Source: Sphingobium aromaticiconvertens
GTDB lineage: Bacteria; Pseudomonadota; Alphaproteobacteria; Sphingomonadales; Sphingomonadaceae
Direction: 5' to 3'
DNA length: 64,000 nucleotides
Assembly (NCBI RefSeq): GCF_037154075.1
Contig: NZ_JBANRJ010000001.1
Coordinates: 3,033,501 to 3,097,500 of the forward strand
The notes beneath the pieces were generated by a model that was not told the DNA's origin, made no database searches, and was given only the letters and a program-made list of their open reading frames with translations. Positions 52,564 through 60,806 of the stretch are shown here, one piece after another; position 1 is the first letter of the stretch, and every line of letters begins with the position of its first letter. The translations under genes and the position numbers were made by a program.

Positions 52564-54179
52564 GCGAGGATGTGAGCAAGGACATAATCTGGGATTATAT
52601 TATCGTCGGCGGCGGGTCGGCGGGCTGCGTACTGGCCGATCGGCTGTCGACCAGCCTGAACAATAGCGTGCTGCTGCTGGAGGCAGGGCCGGAAGATCGC
52701 AACCCATTCATCCACATGCCGCGCGGCGCGGCCAAACTCTATACCGATCCCCGACACGCCTGGTATTTCCAGACGGAGGGGCATGATGATGTTCCCTCTG
52801 AAACCTGGATTCGCGGCAAGATGCTGGGCGGATCGTCCTCCATCAACGGCATGATGTATTTTCGCGGCCAGGCGGAGGACTATGATCATTGGGAAGCGCT
52901 CGGCGCCAAAGGTTGGGGTTGGAACAAGATAGGCCCTGCCTTCCGGGCGATGGAAGGCCATGAACTGGGCGGCGACGAGGTGCGGGGTGGCGATGGCCCG
53001 CTCCATATTTCGGTGGAGCCGGACCGCGACCCGCTGACTGAAGCCTTCATCGCCGCAGGCGCGCAAATGGGTGTTCCGCGTATCGCCGACCTCAACCGTT
53101 CCGGCGGCGAAGGCGTTGGCTATACTACGCGCACCATCTGGAAGGGCAAACGGCAAAGCGCCGCCCAGACATTCCTGAAGCGCGCACGCGGACGATCCAA
53201 TCTGCGCGTCATTACCGGCGCAGTCGTGGAGAAGATAGTCTTCGATGGACGCCGCGCCACCGGCGTGCGTGCGATCGTGAACGGCATGGCGCGGGATTTT
53301 TCCAGCGGACGCGACATCATCCTGTCCGCTGGCGCGCTGATGTCTCCGCAAATACTGCAACGATCGGGCGTCGGCCCGGCCACTCTGCTCAAGGCATTGG
53401 GCATTGATGTCGTGACCAACAGTCCGGGCGTGGGCAAACATATGCTCGAACATCGACTGCTGTCGATGGTATATGACCTTGCCCAGCCCCTTAGCCACAA
53501 CAGGAAACTTCAGGGCCTGCCACTCGTCGGCAATGTGCTGCGCTATTATCTGACTCGCACCGGCACGATGGCGGCGGGATATGGCAATGTCGGCGCCTTT
53601 GCCAAAGTCCTGCCGGAATCGGAAACGCCGGACATCGAAATCCTGCTTTCACCAGCCGTCGCAGCGCCTGATGCCAGGGGCAATATGGTCGCTGACAAAG
53701 CCCACAGCATCACGCTTTTCGGCTATCCGCTGCGGTCGCGGAGCGAAGGATCGGTACACATCACCTCGTCCGATCCCGCCCAGCCCGCCAAAATCCGGGC
53801 GGGCTATCTGACCGATCCCTATGACTGCGCGGTCACGGTCGCGATGCATCGCTATCTGCGCGAATGGATGTCGCGCCCCGCCCTCGCCCAGATAGTCATA
53901 GGCGAGCGCGAACCCACGCGATCACTTCAGACCGATAACGAGATATTGGCGGCTTTTCGCCAGATCGGCCAGGCGGGATACCATGCCTGCGGCACCTGTC
54001 GCATGGGCGATTTTGACGATGCGGTGCTGGACGCAAAATTGCGCGTCAAGGGCGTTGACGGATTGCGCGTCATGGACGGATCGATCATGCCCACGATGGT
54101 ATCAGCCAATACCAACGGACCCATCATGGCATCCGCCTGGAATGCGGCCGACATCATCCTGGAGGGCCGGAATCATTAG
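52560..54179 (+). CDS. GMC-family oxidoreductase (GTG start)
   Basis: FAD-dependent alcohol oxidase or dehydrogenase of 539 aa. The motif GGGSAG is at residues 17-22, signature 1 includes GGSSSINGMMYFRG, signature 2 includes SAGALMSPQILQRSG, and the catalytic His lies in GYHACGTCRMG. The start is a GTG at 52560 that overlaps the serine hydrolase stop (GTGA) and follows GGGAGG. No suitable ATG exists before the FAD motif. It is paralogous to 4290-5969. It probably oxidises the alcohol released by the esterase or made by the P450s. Confidence 0.9.
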   Translation: MSEDVSKDIIWDYIIVGGGSAGCVLADRLSTSLNNSVLLLEAGPEDRNPFIHMPRGAAKLYTDPRHAWYFQTEGHDDVPSETWIRGKMLGGSSSINGMMYFRGQAEDYDHWEALGAKGWGWNKIGPAFRAMEGHELGGDEVRGGDGPLHISVEPDRDPLTEAFIAAGAQMGVPRIADLNRSGGEGVGYTTRTIWKGKRQSAAQTFLKRARGRSNLRVITGAVVEKIVFDGRRATGVRAIVNGMARDFSSGRDIILSAGALMSPQILQRSGVGPATLLKALGIDVVTNSPGVGKHMLEHRLLSMVYDLAQPLSHNRKLQGLPLVGNVLRYYLTRTGTMAAGYGNVGAFAKVLPESETPDIEILLSPAVAAPDARGNMVADKAHSITLFGYPLRSRSEGSVHITSSDPAQPAKIRAGYLTDPYDCAVTVAMHRYLREWMSRPALAQIVIGEREPTRSLQTDNEILAAFRQIGQAGYHACGTCRMGDFDDAVLDAKLRVKGVDGLRVMDGSIMPTMVSANTNGPIMASAWNAADIILEGRNH

Positions 54180-54831
54180 CAGCGTAGAACAGCTTCAGGA
54201 CCAGCCCAGGACAAGGCGGCGGCGGCGCACGCGCGAGGATGTGGTTCAACGCATCTGCGACGCCGCGCGCGAACTCTTTGCAGAGCGCGGCTACGGTTCC
54301 ACCACCACGCGAGAGATAGCGCGCCTAGCCGATGTCAGTGAAACATTGCTGTTCCGCTATTATGGCGACAAGGCGACCCTGTTCAATGACGTCGTCATCG
54401 CGCCGTTCCAGCAGTTGATGGACGCATTCGTCACGCTGCATCCTGACCCGACCGCCAATTTCGATCGCGAAGCAGAGACTCGACGTTTCACGCGACAGGT
54501 CTATGGACTGTTCGAGGATAATGAGGAAATATTCCGCGCCCTTCTGACAGGCCCGGTGCGATCCGACAGCGAGGAATCCGCCCCCGGTCTGCGCGGACTG
54601 GCGCCCTTTTTCGACCAGTCGGTCGATCAAGTCCAGCGGCGCTATGCCTTGGCCGGCATTGATCCGCCATTCGACTTGCATATCGGCGTCCGGCTGGGTT
54701 TTGGCATGATCGCGGCCAGCGTCGTGCTACGCGACGCGCTGTTCCCCGATGCCCGGCCAGACCGCGAGGCGGTGATCAACGTCCTTGAACAGTTGGTCGC
54801 GGGTTCGCTGTTGGGACCGCCGCTCGATTGA
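54142..54831 (+). CDS. TetR-family transcriptional regulator
   Basis: Regulator of up to 229 aa. The HTH is AARELFAERGYGSTTTREIARLA, VSETLLFRYYGDKATLFNDV. The body resembles the TetR at 22057-22719. The start is unclear. The ATG at 54142 overlaps the GMC gene by 38 bases and adds unlikely residues. An ATT at 54175 follows GGAGGG at a fair distance, and a GTG at 54240 falls inside helix 1. It lies between the GMC and P450 genes and adjoins a near-perfect palindrome (54851-54870) that is probably its operator. Confidence 0.82.
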   Translation: MRPTSSWRAGIISSVEQLQDQPRTRRRRRTREDVVQRICDAARELFAERGYGSTTTREIARLADVSETLLFRYYGDKATLFNDVVIAPFQQLMDAFVTLHPDPTANFDREAETRRFTRQVYGLFEDNEEIFRALLTGPVRSDSEESAPGLRGLAPFFDQSVDQVQRRYALAGIDPPFDLHIGVRLGFGMIAASVVLRDALFPDARPDREAVINVLEQLVAGSLLGPPLD

Positions 54832-54850
54832 CAGACTCACGCCCTTCCAT

Positions 54851-54870
54851 TATGTAGTAAATACTTCATA
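54851..54870. promoter_or_regulatory. 20-bp palindrome directly before the P450 ribosome binding site
   Basis: TATGtAGTAaaTACTtCATA matches its reverse complement at 16 of 20 positions. It ends where the GGAGAGG ribosome binding site begins, 15 bases before the P450 start and 20 bases after the TetR stop. A TetR bound there would block transcription of the P450-ferredoxin-P450 operon. Confidence 0.6.
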
Positions 54871-54884
54871 GGAGAGGTCCGGTC

Positions 54885-56126
54885 ATGGAAACCGCCATCA
54901 AGATACAGGAATTTGACGACCCCAGCTATGATCCGTTCAATTCGGACGAGATCAATTTCGGCGACACGCGCGACCCTTATCCCGCCATTGCCCAGTGGCG
55001 CGCGCAGGCGCCTGTGCTGGAGGGCGACTATCGCCCAAGAATGGGCCTCCATTCGGCCATGTATCCTGACCGCAAGATGTTCACGGTCGTGGGAACCGAA
55101 GAAATTCTTCAGGTACTGACCGACACTGACCGATTTTCCAATGCAGGCTACAAGTTCAACCTGGGCGAAACCTTCGGCCGGGGCAGCATCAGCACCATGG
55201 ACAATCCCGAACATGGTCGCTGGCGCAAGATTTTCCAGAAAATCTTCCTGCCTCAATATGTGAAGACCTGGGGCGAATCGATCGTCGATCCCGTCGTCCA
55301 CAATCTGATGGACCAGTTCCTTGCTCGCGGGCACGCGGACCTCATCGAAGAATTCACGCTCCGTTATCCCTTCGAGGTCATCTACAAGCAGCTTGATCTG
55401 CCCGCAGCCGACGTCCGCACATTTCAGCGACTGGCCCTCGGCCAGACCGATTACGTCAACGCCGACAAGGCGATCGAGGCGGGACGAAAGCTGGGCGACT
55501 ATTATATCGCGCTGGTCGAGGAACGCCGTAAAAACCCCGGCGACGATCTGGTCAGCCTGCTCGCGAACACGGAAGTCGATGGCGACTATCTGCCGGAAGT
55601 CGTGCTGATCTCCTTCCTGCGCCAGTTGATGAACGCAGCGGGTGACACGACCTATCGCGGCACCAGTGTATTGCTGACCGCGTTGCTGGAAAACCCCGAC
55701 CAGTTCGACGCAATCCGCGCAGACCGCGCCCTCATCCCCCTCGCCATCGAGGAAGCGCTGCGCTGGGACGGTCCGGTCGCGGTCCAGTTGCGCATGGCCA
55801 GTCAGGATGTCGTGCTGGGCGGCGTCGACATTCCCGCCGGCTCGCTGCTCGACGTGGTTGCGGCTGCGGCAAACCGCGATCCGGCCATCTACCCGAACCC
55901 TGACAGGTTCGACATCCACCGCGATCGAAAGGCGCATTTCGCCTTTTCACGCGGACCGCATATCTGCGTGGGCCAGCATCTGGCGCGCGTCGAAATGACC
56001 CGCGCGCTGCATGCCGTGATCGACCACATGCCCAACCTGCGCTTCGACCCGGACAAGCCGAAGCCGGAAATTCGCGGATCGATGATGCGCGTGCCGAAGC
56101 ATCTCTACGTCCGTTTCGGCAACTGA
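54885..56126 (+). CDS. Cytochrome P450
   Basis: Soluble bacterial P450 of 413 aa. The haem-binding Cys361 lies in FAFSRGPHICVGQHLAR, the oxygen-activating I-helix motif is NAAGDTTYRGTS, and the E-x-x-R is in EEALRW. It would hydroxylate a hydrophobic substrate with O2 and two electrons from a ferredoxin, most likely the product of the next gene 30 bases on. AGGAGAGG precedes the ATG. The CYP family number cannot be given by eye. Confidence 0.95.
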   Translation: METAIKIQEFDDPSYDPFNSDEINFGDTRDPYPAIAQWRAQAPVLEGDYRPRMGLHSAMYPDRKMFTVVGTEEILQVLTDTDRFSNAGYKFNLGETFGRGSISTMDNPEHGRWRKIFQKIFLPQYVKTWGESIVDPVVHNLMDQFLARGHADLIEEFTLRYPFEVIYKQLDLPAADVRTFQRLALGQTDYVNADKAIEAGRKLGDYYIALVEERRKNPGDDLVSLLANTEVDGDYLPEVVLISFLRQLMNAAGDTTYRGTSVLLTALLENPDQFDAIRADRALIPLAIEEALRWDGPVAVQLRMASQDVVLGGVDIPAGSLLDVVAAAANRDPAIYPNPDRFDIHRDRKAHFAFSRGPHICVGQHLARVEMTRALHAVIDHMPNLRFDPDKPKPEIRGSMMRVPKHLYVRFGN

Positions 56127-56156
56127 TCCCATATTCAGCGTAGGACACAGTTTATA

Positions 56157-56474
56157 ATGCCCACTATCATCATCACCACCCGCGAGGGTGAGGAACGTCC
56201 ACTGACTGCCGACGAGGGGCTATCGCTGATGGAGGTCATCCGCGACGCGGGGATCGATGAACTGCTCGCCCTATGCGGTGGCTGCTGTTCCTGCGCGACC
56301 TGCCATGTGAAAGTCGATCCGGCGTTCGTAGCGGTTCTGCCCCCGATCAGCGAGGATGAAAGCGACCTGCTCGACAGTTCGGACCACCGCGACGCCTATT
56401 CGCGGCTGTCGTGCCAGATCCCGGTAACGGTCGAACTGGAAGGGCTGCGCATCACGATCGCGGCAGAGGACTAA
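56157..56474 (+). CDS. [2Fe-2S] ferredoxin, P450 redox partner type
   Basis: Putidaredoxin-type ferredoxin of 105 aa. Cluster ligands are Cys40, Cys46, Cys49 and Cys86 ([22 protein letters not shown]), with two extra Cys at 43 and 44. It lies between two P450 genes and probably serves both. No ferredoxin reductase gene is in the window, so a reductase from elsewhere must be used. The ferredoxin at 37176 is a related second copy. Confidence 0.93.
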   Translation: MPTIIITTREGEERPLTADEGLSLMEVIRDAGIDELLALCGGCCSCATCHVKVDPAFVAVLPPISEDESDLLDSSDHRDAYSRLSCQIPVTVELEGLRITIAAED

Positions 56475-56548
56475 TAGGTCCCGGCCATCGGCAAGACGGC
56501 AAAACGCCATCGGCGCAACAACATCCATAATATAAAGAGGATGAGAGA

Positions 56549-57766
56549 ATGGCGAGCATCGCTGAGAGTCCCACCCGCCCCACGCATATCCCGGCCGAAC
56601 TCGTCCGGGATTTCAATCTTTATGACATTCCCGGATCGGCAGAGGATGTGCAAGCTGCCTATGCCGCAATCCAACAAGCCAATCCCGACATCTTCTGGAC
56701 GCCCCATAATGGCGGCCACTGGGTAGCGACGCGTGGCGAGGATATCATCGCCATGCAGCGCGATTATCAGCACTTCTCACACAAACATATCGTTCTGCCC
56801 CCCATGCCGGATGGTGCCCCCCGGCAGATCCCGCTGGAAATGGACCCACCCGAACATGCGCGTTACCGGCGGCCACTGATGCAGTCGCTGATGCCCGCCA
56901 TCGTCGCCGAACTGGAATCCACGGTGCGTACCGTCGCCATCGAAGCGATCGAATGCGTTCTGCCCAACGGCGAATGCGAATTCATCGAGGATTTTGCCAA
57001 GGTTCTGCCGATCCATGTCTTTCTGGAACTGGTTGACCTGCCGATAGCAGACAAGGCCATACTCCTCCCCCTTGCCGAAGATTCGGTGCGCGGCAGCACG
57101 GCTGAGATACGGATGCGCGCGCATCAGGACATGGGCCGCTATCTGCTCGACAAAGTCCGCGAGCGGCGTGAAAATCCCGGCAGCGACCTGCTCAGCAAAC
57201 TCGTGAATGTCGATCTGGGCGATGGCCGGATTTCCGAAAAGGAAGCGGTGGAATATTCCACGCTGGTGCTGTTTGGCGGGCTGGACACAGTCGCAGGCAT
57301 GATCGGATTCATCGCCCGCTTTCTCGCGATGAACCCCGGCCACCGCCGACAACTGGTGGAAAGGCTGGATGACGACGCTTTCCTGAAGCACGCCATTGAG
57401 GAAATGATTCGCCGCCATGGACTGGCCAATACATCCCGCGTGATCGTTGAGGATTTTCAATATAAGGGCGTGAACTTCCACGCCGGCGACCGCATCCTGC
57501 CCGCGAACCTCTGGGTTGGCATGGACGATCGCCTGAATGAGAACCCGCTGGTGGTCGATTTCAATCGGGAAAAGCCGGTTCACGCAGCCTTCGGCAACGG
57601 TGCCCATGCCTGCCCCGGCGCAGTTCTGGCCCGGCGTGAAATCCGCATCTTCCTCCAGGAATGGCTGAGCCGCATTCCAGATTTCCACATCAAGCCGGGC
57701 ACGAAGCCGATCCTGGCCACCGGCATGGTCAACGGCGTTTTGCGGCTGGACCTGATTTGGTCATGA
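56549..57766 (+). CDS. Cytochrome P450, CYP101 (P450cam)-like
   Basis: P450 of 405 aa. The haem Cys355 lies in AAFGNGAHACPGAVLARRE, the I-helix is LVLFGGLDTVAGMIG and the E-x-x-R is in EEMIRR. The GGLDTV I-helix and the early NGGHWVATRGEDI segment match the P450cam group, whose members hydroxylate terpenoids such as camphor or ionones. A terpenoid-like substrate is therefore plausible but not shown. It is the third gene of the P450-ferredoxin-P450 operon. Confidence 0.94.
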   Translation: MASIAESPTRPTHIPAELVRDFNLYDIPGSAEDVQAAYAAIQQANPDIFWTPHNGGHWVATRGEDIIAMQRDYQHFSHKHIVLPPMPDGAPRQIPLEMDPPEHARYRRPLMQSLMPAIVAELESTVRTVAIEAIECVLPNGECEFIEDFAKVLPIHVFLELVDLPIADKAILLPLAEDSVRGSTAEIRMRAHQDMGRYLLDKVRERRENPGSDLLSKLVNVDLGDGRISEKEAVEYSTLVLFGGLDTVAGMIGFIARFLAMNPGHRRQLVERLDDDAFLKHAIEEMIRRHGLANTSRVIVEDFQYKGVNFHAGDRILPANLWVGMDDRLNENPLVVDFNREKPVHAAFGNGAHACPGAVLARREIRIFLQEWLSRIPDFHIKPGTKPILATGMVNGVLRLDLIWS

Positions 57767-57878
57767 TCCATGAACCGGTGCTGCGAAGCCATTCGCATCG
57801 CGGCACCGGCGCCTCTTGCCGCAAGTGGTCCTTTAGCAGATAGACTGCGGCATTGAGGCGCTCACGGAGAAAAGAACC

Positions 57879-58412
57879 ATGCCGCGAAAGCCAGTGGATC
57901 AACTTAATGTCGGCCGCTCCTTCTATGCCCGGCAGATGCCTGACCTGAATGTCGATCATTTCGGGCCGTTATGGCATTTCTTCACCGTCGGGCACCTCGT
58001 CTCCACCGACCTCGATGCGATCGCGCGCAAGCTGGGCTACAGCTTTTCCGACCTTGATTTTCTGGGAACCCTGGCGATCGACGAGCGCACGGCGCTGCGT
58101 GCAACCGATCTCGCATCGCAACTTTATGTGTCGAATGCCGTCATTTCCAGCCGGATTGCGCGACTGGAGAAAGATGATCTCGTGGAACGGCATCGCAACC
58201 CGGACGACCGCCGCGCCTTCGATCTCCTGTTGACCGAAAAGGGGCGTTTGCTGATTGAGCAGGCCATCGTGGAGATCGCGGAAAAATCCAAGCTCGTCCG
58301 TTTCTTTCGCGAGCTAAGCCCGGAGGATCAGCAGGCACTGGCTCGTATATTAGGCGATCTGCACCAGCGCTTCGACCGCGAGTTCATCGGTGGCCCCTAC
58401 CAGCAGGATTAA
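57879..58412 (+). CDS. MarR-family transcriptional regulator
   Basis: Regulator of 177 aa with a standard MarR winged helix: the recognition region YVSNAVISSRIARLEKDDLVERHRNP and the wing DDRRAFDLLLTEKGRLL. CGGAGAAAAG precedes the ATG. It follows the second P450 gene after 112 bases. A GCCGCA-N22-TGCGGC repeat lies in that gap (57818-57851) and could be its operator. The 3' end overlaps the convergent DUF1214 gene by 4 bases. Confidence 0.87.
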   Translation: MPRKPVDQLNVGRSFYARQMPDLNVDHFGPLWHFFTVGHLVSTDLDAIARKLGYSFSDLDFLGTLAIDERTALRATDLASQLYVSNAVISSRIARLEKDDLVERHRNPDDRRAFDLLLTEKGRLLIEQAIVEIAEKSKLVRFFRELSPEDQQALARILGDLHQRFDREFIGGPYQQD

Positions 58413-59683
58413 TCCACAGCGAAGCGACGGTCGTAGGCGGCCTGACGCCGGGCAATCTGAAGACTGCGTTCTTCAGGCGTGACCCGCACGACGCCGGGCG
58501 GCAGGACTACATCCAGTTCCGACAACTTTACCTTGCGGCTTTCAATCGACGGTGGGCCGGCTTGCGGATCGGGAAAGCCCTGCCAACGATGCAATACCAG
58601 CACGTCATGCAGGTCGCACATATCCAGCCAGTTATGCACGCCCGGATCGGCTATAGAGATCACATAAGTGAAGCGGCCATCGGCATCTGGCGCCATCTGG
58701 GCATTGGTCAGGCTGATCTGGTTGTTCCGGTTGGGCAGGCTGCGCAGCCACAGATCATGCAGAACGATATCCCGATAGGTCGCCCCCGCCGCATTGGCGG
58801 TGATGACCACTGCTTCATCCTCTTTCAGCGTGAAATGCCCCAGGCTCCCCTGCTGCGTCACCAGCCCGCCCACGGAACCTGCACCTTCCGGCGGCGTCAT
58901 CATCTGCGGCCCATTGAAGAACAGCCGTTGCGCATAATAAGCGTAGAAAATGTCGGACAGGATGTTGCGAATGGCAGTCGCTGCCAATTCATCTTCCGTC
59001 AGCGGATCGCGCAAAGGCGGATCAAGACGGCGAACATGCAGCGCATCGGGTGACTGGTTCTCCCAATCCGTCATGGAATCGCGGATGAAAAGATAGAGCG
59101 TCCCTTCAGGGATCGTCATATGATTGCGACGACCGTCGGCAGGCGTCCCGTCCAGCGTCAGACGATAGCTTCCGTCCGCCGTGACATCCATGTCCAACTG
59201 TTCCAGCGAAGCAAGCGTAGCCGATGTCGTACTGTTTCCAACCAGTTGGAATGTGACATAGGTGGAGGGTGCAGCCTGCCGCTGGCCCGCCACTTCATAG
59301 CGGCCGCCAGCCGCGATCGGAACGATGCGATAAGCATTGTTGGGGTTATCACCGCCCCATTTCGCGCCGGGTGTCTTATGCCCGAGCCACTCCGCCCCCT
59401 CGCTATAGACGCGAAGCACGCGCGGATAGTTGGCATCGGTGTTTGAAGCAACGAGCGTGGATTTGAAGCAATAGTCGGAGACATGATCGTCAAACAGCGC
59501 CATCTGGTCGGGCGGCATGAGCCGGTCGGCGACCCGCCGCCACATGATCGCGGCCTTGTCACGCGCGGCCCGGACATCAGCCCGATCGAAAAGTCGCATG
59601 GCCAGCCTTTCCAGATCGCGCTGATCCACATTGGCGATCGGGTTCGAGGCCGACAGGAAATAGCCCGCGGGGGCGCTGATCAT
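58409..59683 (-). CDS. DUF1214-type protein of unknown function
   Basis: Protein of 424 aa. The C-terminal half matches DUF1214 (YVISIADPGVHNWLDM, VLVLHRWQGFP). The N-terminal half carries a helical segment (ADVRAARDKAAIMWRRVADR). No enzyme activity is established for this group. Members often accompany sterol, lipid or terpene catabolic genes. I chose the ATG at 59683 because GGGAGAG lies 5 bases upstream. An ATG at 59713 precedes that site. A near-perfect 20-base palindrome lies 41 bases before the start. Confidence 0.75.
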   Translation of the reverse strand: MISAPAGYFLSASNPIANVDQRDLERLAMRLFDRADVRAARDKAAIMWRRVADRLMPPDQMALFDDHVSDYCFKSTLVASNTDANYPRVLRVYSEGAEWLGHKTPGAKWGGDNPNNAYRIVPIAAGGRYEVAGQRQAAPSTYVTFQLVGNSTTSATLASLEQLDMDVTADGSYRLTLDGTPADGRRNHMTIPEGTLYLFIRDSMTDWENQSPDALHVRRLDPPLRDPLTEDELAATAIRNILSDIFYAYYAQRLFFNGPQMMTPPEGAGSVGGLVTQQGSLGHFTLKEDEAVVITANAAGATYRDIVLHDLWLRSLPNRNNQISLTNAQMAPDADGRFTYVISIADPGVHNWLDMCDLHDVLVLHRWQGFPDPQAGPPSIESRKVKLSELDVVLPPGVVRVTPEERSLQIARRQAAYDRRFAVD

Positions 59684-59723
59684 GACATCTCTCCCAAATT
59701 CGGTAATCTGCAATGGAGTAAAA

Positions 59724-59743
59724 AATAGAACGATTGTTCTATT
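59724..59743. promoter_or_regulatory. 20-bp near-perfect palindrome AATAGAACGA-TTGTTCTATT
   Basis: It matches its reverse complement at 18 of 20 positions and shares the GAACGAT-GTTC core with the sites at 146-163 and 49940-49949. It lies in the AT-rich 185-base gap 59684-59868, close to the expected promoter of the DUF1214 gene. Confidence 0.6.
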
Positions 59744-59868
59744 ATAAGAAAAAAAATCTCGTAAAATTTAGATATTTTTCTTCATGCGACGCCAATATGA
59801 TGCACCAGGTAAATCAATATAGTCAAGACCAATGCTCTCGACGGACCAGGCCCGCCCGCTCTACTCCG

Positions 59869-60720
59869 TCAGGCTCGTGCAGGCGCGTCGCCCGCGACTT
59901 CATCCTCGCGGCTTTCCTGTGCCCCTGCAGGCAGGCGTATTAGCGGATAAAAGACCTCCTCGGCCCAATGGGGCTGCGGCCCGGGCAAACCATAACGCCA
60001 GGGGCGGCCGGTGGGGATATGAAGGGTTCCGAACATCCAGTCGAGAAACGCGAAGGTGACGGCATAATTGCGATAGGATGCTCCGTCCTTTCCAAAACCA
60101 TGATGCGTATGATGCATGCCGGGACTGATCAGCACATGCTCGCCCGCTCGAAAGGCCCACCCGAAGCGCGGATGGCGGCGGATCGCATCATCCCAACGGA
60201 AATGACTGTGGGTGACGAGGTTCCATCCATAGATGGTCAGGATCACCAGTGCCGCCGCCGCGCCCTGCCCCAGATAGATGGCGAAGCCAGTCAACCAACT
60301 GGTGGGCACCACGAACGACCAGAACAAGTTGATCCGCAACGTCACCAGCACATTCATATATTTGCCGGCATGGTGGGTGCGGTGGATTTTCCATAGCCAG
60401 CGCAGCGCGGGTTTACGCTGCCCTTCATGCGCCCAGCGATGCACCCAGTAAAAGGCAAATTCCACCAGCAGAAGCAGAAGCAGATAGGATGGCAGCAGCG
60501 GAAAATGCGCCCATGCGCCCTGGCCCTGCGGTGCCACCGTTCGGGCAGCAGCTGCGATCACCATGCCAGCCAGAGAGCGGGTCACCAGCGGGTTGAGGAT
60601 CGCCGCGAGGCCGATCACCAGCGCATCGCTTTTCCGATAGATCCCGCGATGGCGGCCCATAGCGATTTCCAGCAGCAAAATCAGGACCGTGACGGTCAAT
60701 ATCGGGCCATAATAGGACAT
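59869..60720 (-). CDS. Sterol desaturase/fatty acid hydroxylase family membrane protein
   Basis: Integral-membrane di-iron oxygenase of 283 aa. The His clusters are HRWAH (94-98), HRTHH (113-117), HSHFRWDD near 171, and HHTHH (203-207). Several hydrophobic helices precede and follow them. It would hydroxylate or desaturate a lipophilic substrate in the inner membrane. I chose the ATG at 60720 because AAGAGGAGAGG precedes it. A longer frame to 60777 adds a basic, non-family segment. It is divergent from a LysR gene. The DUF1214 gene lies downstream on the same strand. Confidence 0.9.
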   Translation of the reverse strand: MSYYGPILTVTVLILLLEIAMGRHRGIYRKSDALVIGLAAILNPLVTRSLAGMVIAAAARTVAPQGQGAWAHFPLLPSYLLLLLLVEFAFYWVHRWAHEGQRKPALRWLWKIHRTHHAGKYMNVLVTLRINLFWSFVVPTSWLTGFAIYLGQGAAAALVILTIYGWNLVTHSHFRWDDAIRRHPRFGWAFRAGEHVLISPGMHHTHHGFGKDGASYRNYAVTFAFLDWMFGTLHIPTGRPWRYGLPGPQPHWAEEVFYPLIRLPAGAQESREDEVAGDAPARA

Positions 60721-60773
60721 GCCTCTCTCCTCTTGGGTCGTGATTTTACGGTGGCATCGATGACGCATCCAGT

Positions 60774-60797
60774 TCATTGATTGAATAGTTTTAATGA
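60774..60797. promoter_or_regulatory. TCATT-N14-AATGA repeat in the LysR divergent promoter
   Basis: Five-base inverted arms at 60774-60778 and 60793-60797 with an AT-rich centre lie between the divergent membrane hydroxylase (start 60720) and LysR (start 60807) genes. This placement is typical of a LysR autoregulatory and activation site. Confidence 0.4.
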
Positions 60798-60806
60798 GTC
60801 TGACGA

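Noticed and set aside
57818..57851. GCCGCA-N22-TGCGGC repeat before the MarR gene as a named operator
   Set aside because: Six-base GC-rich arms with a long spacer are common by chance in this composition. It is mentioned only under the gene.
16720..60792. Identical 13-mer ATTGAATAGTTTT before the TauD and LysR genes
   Set aside because: A 13-base match between two places in 64 kb is expected by chance many times, and the flanking sequences do not agree.
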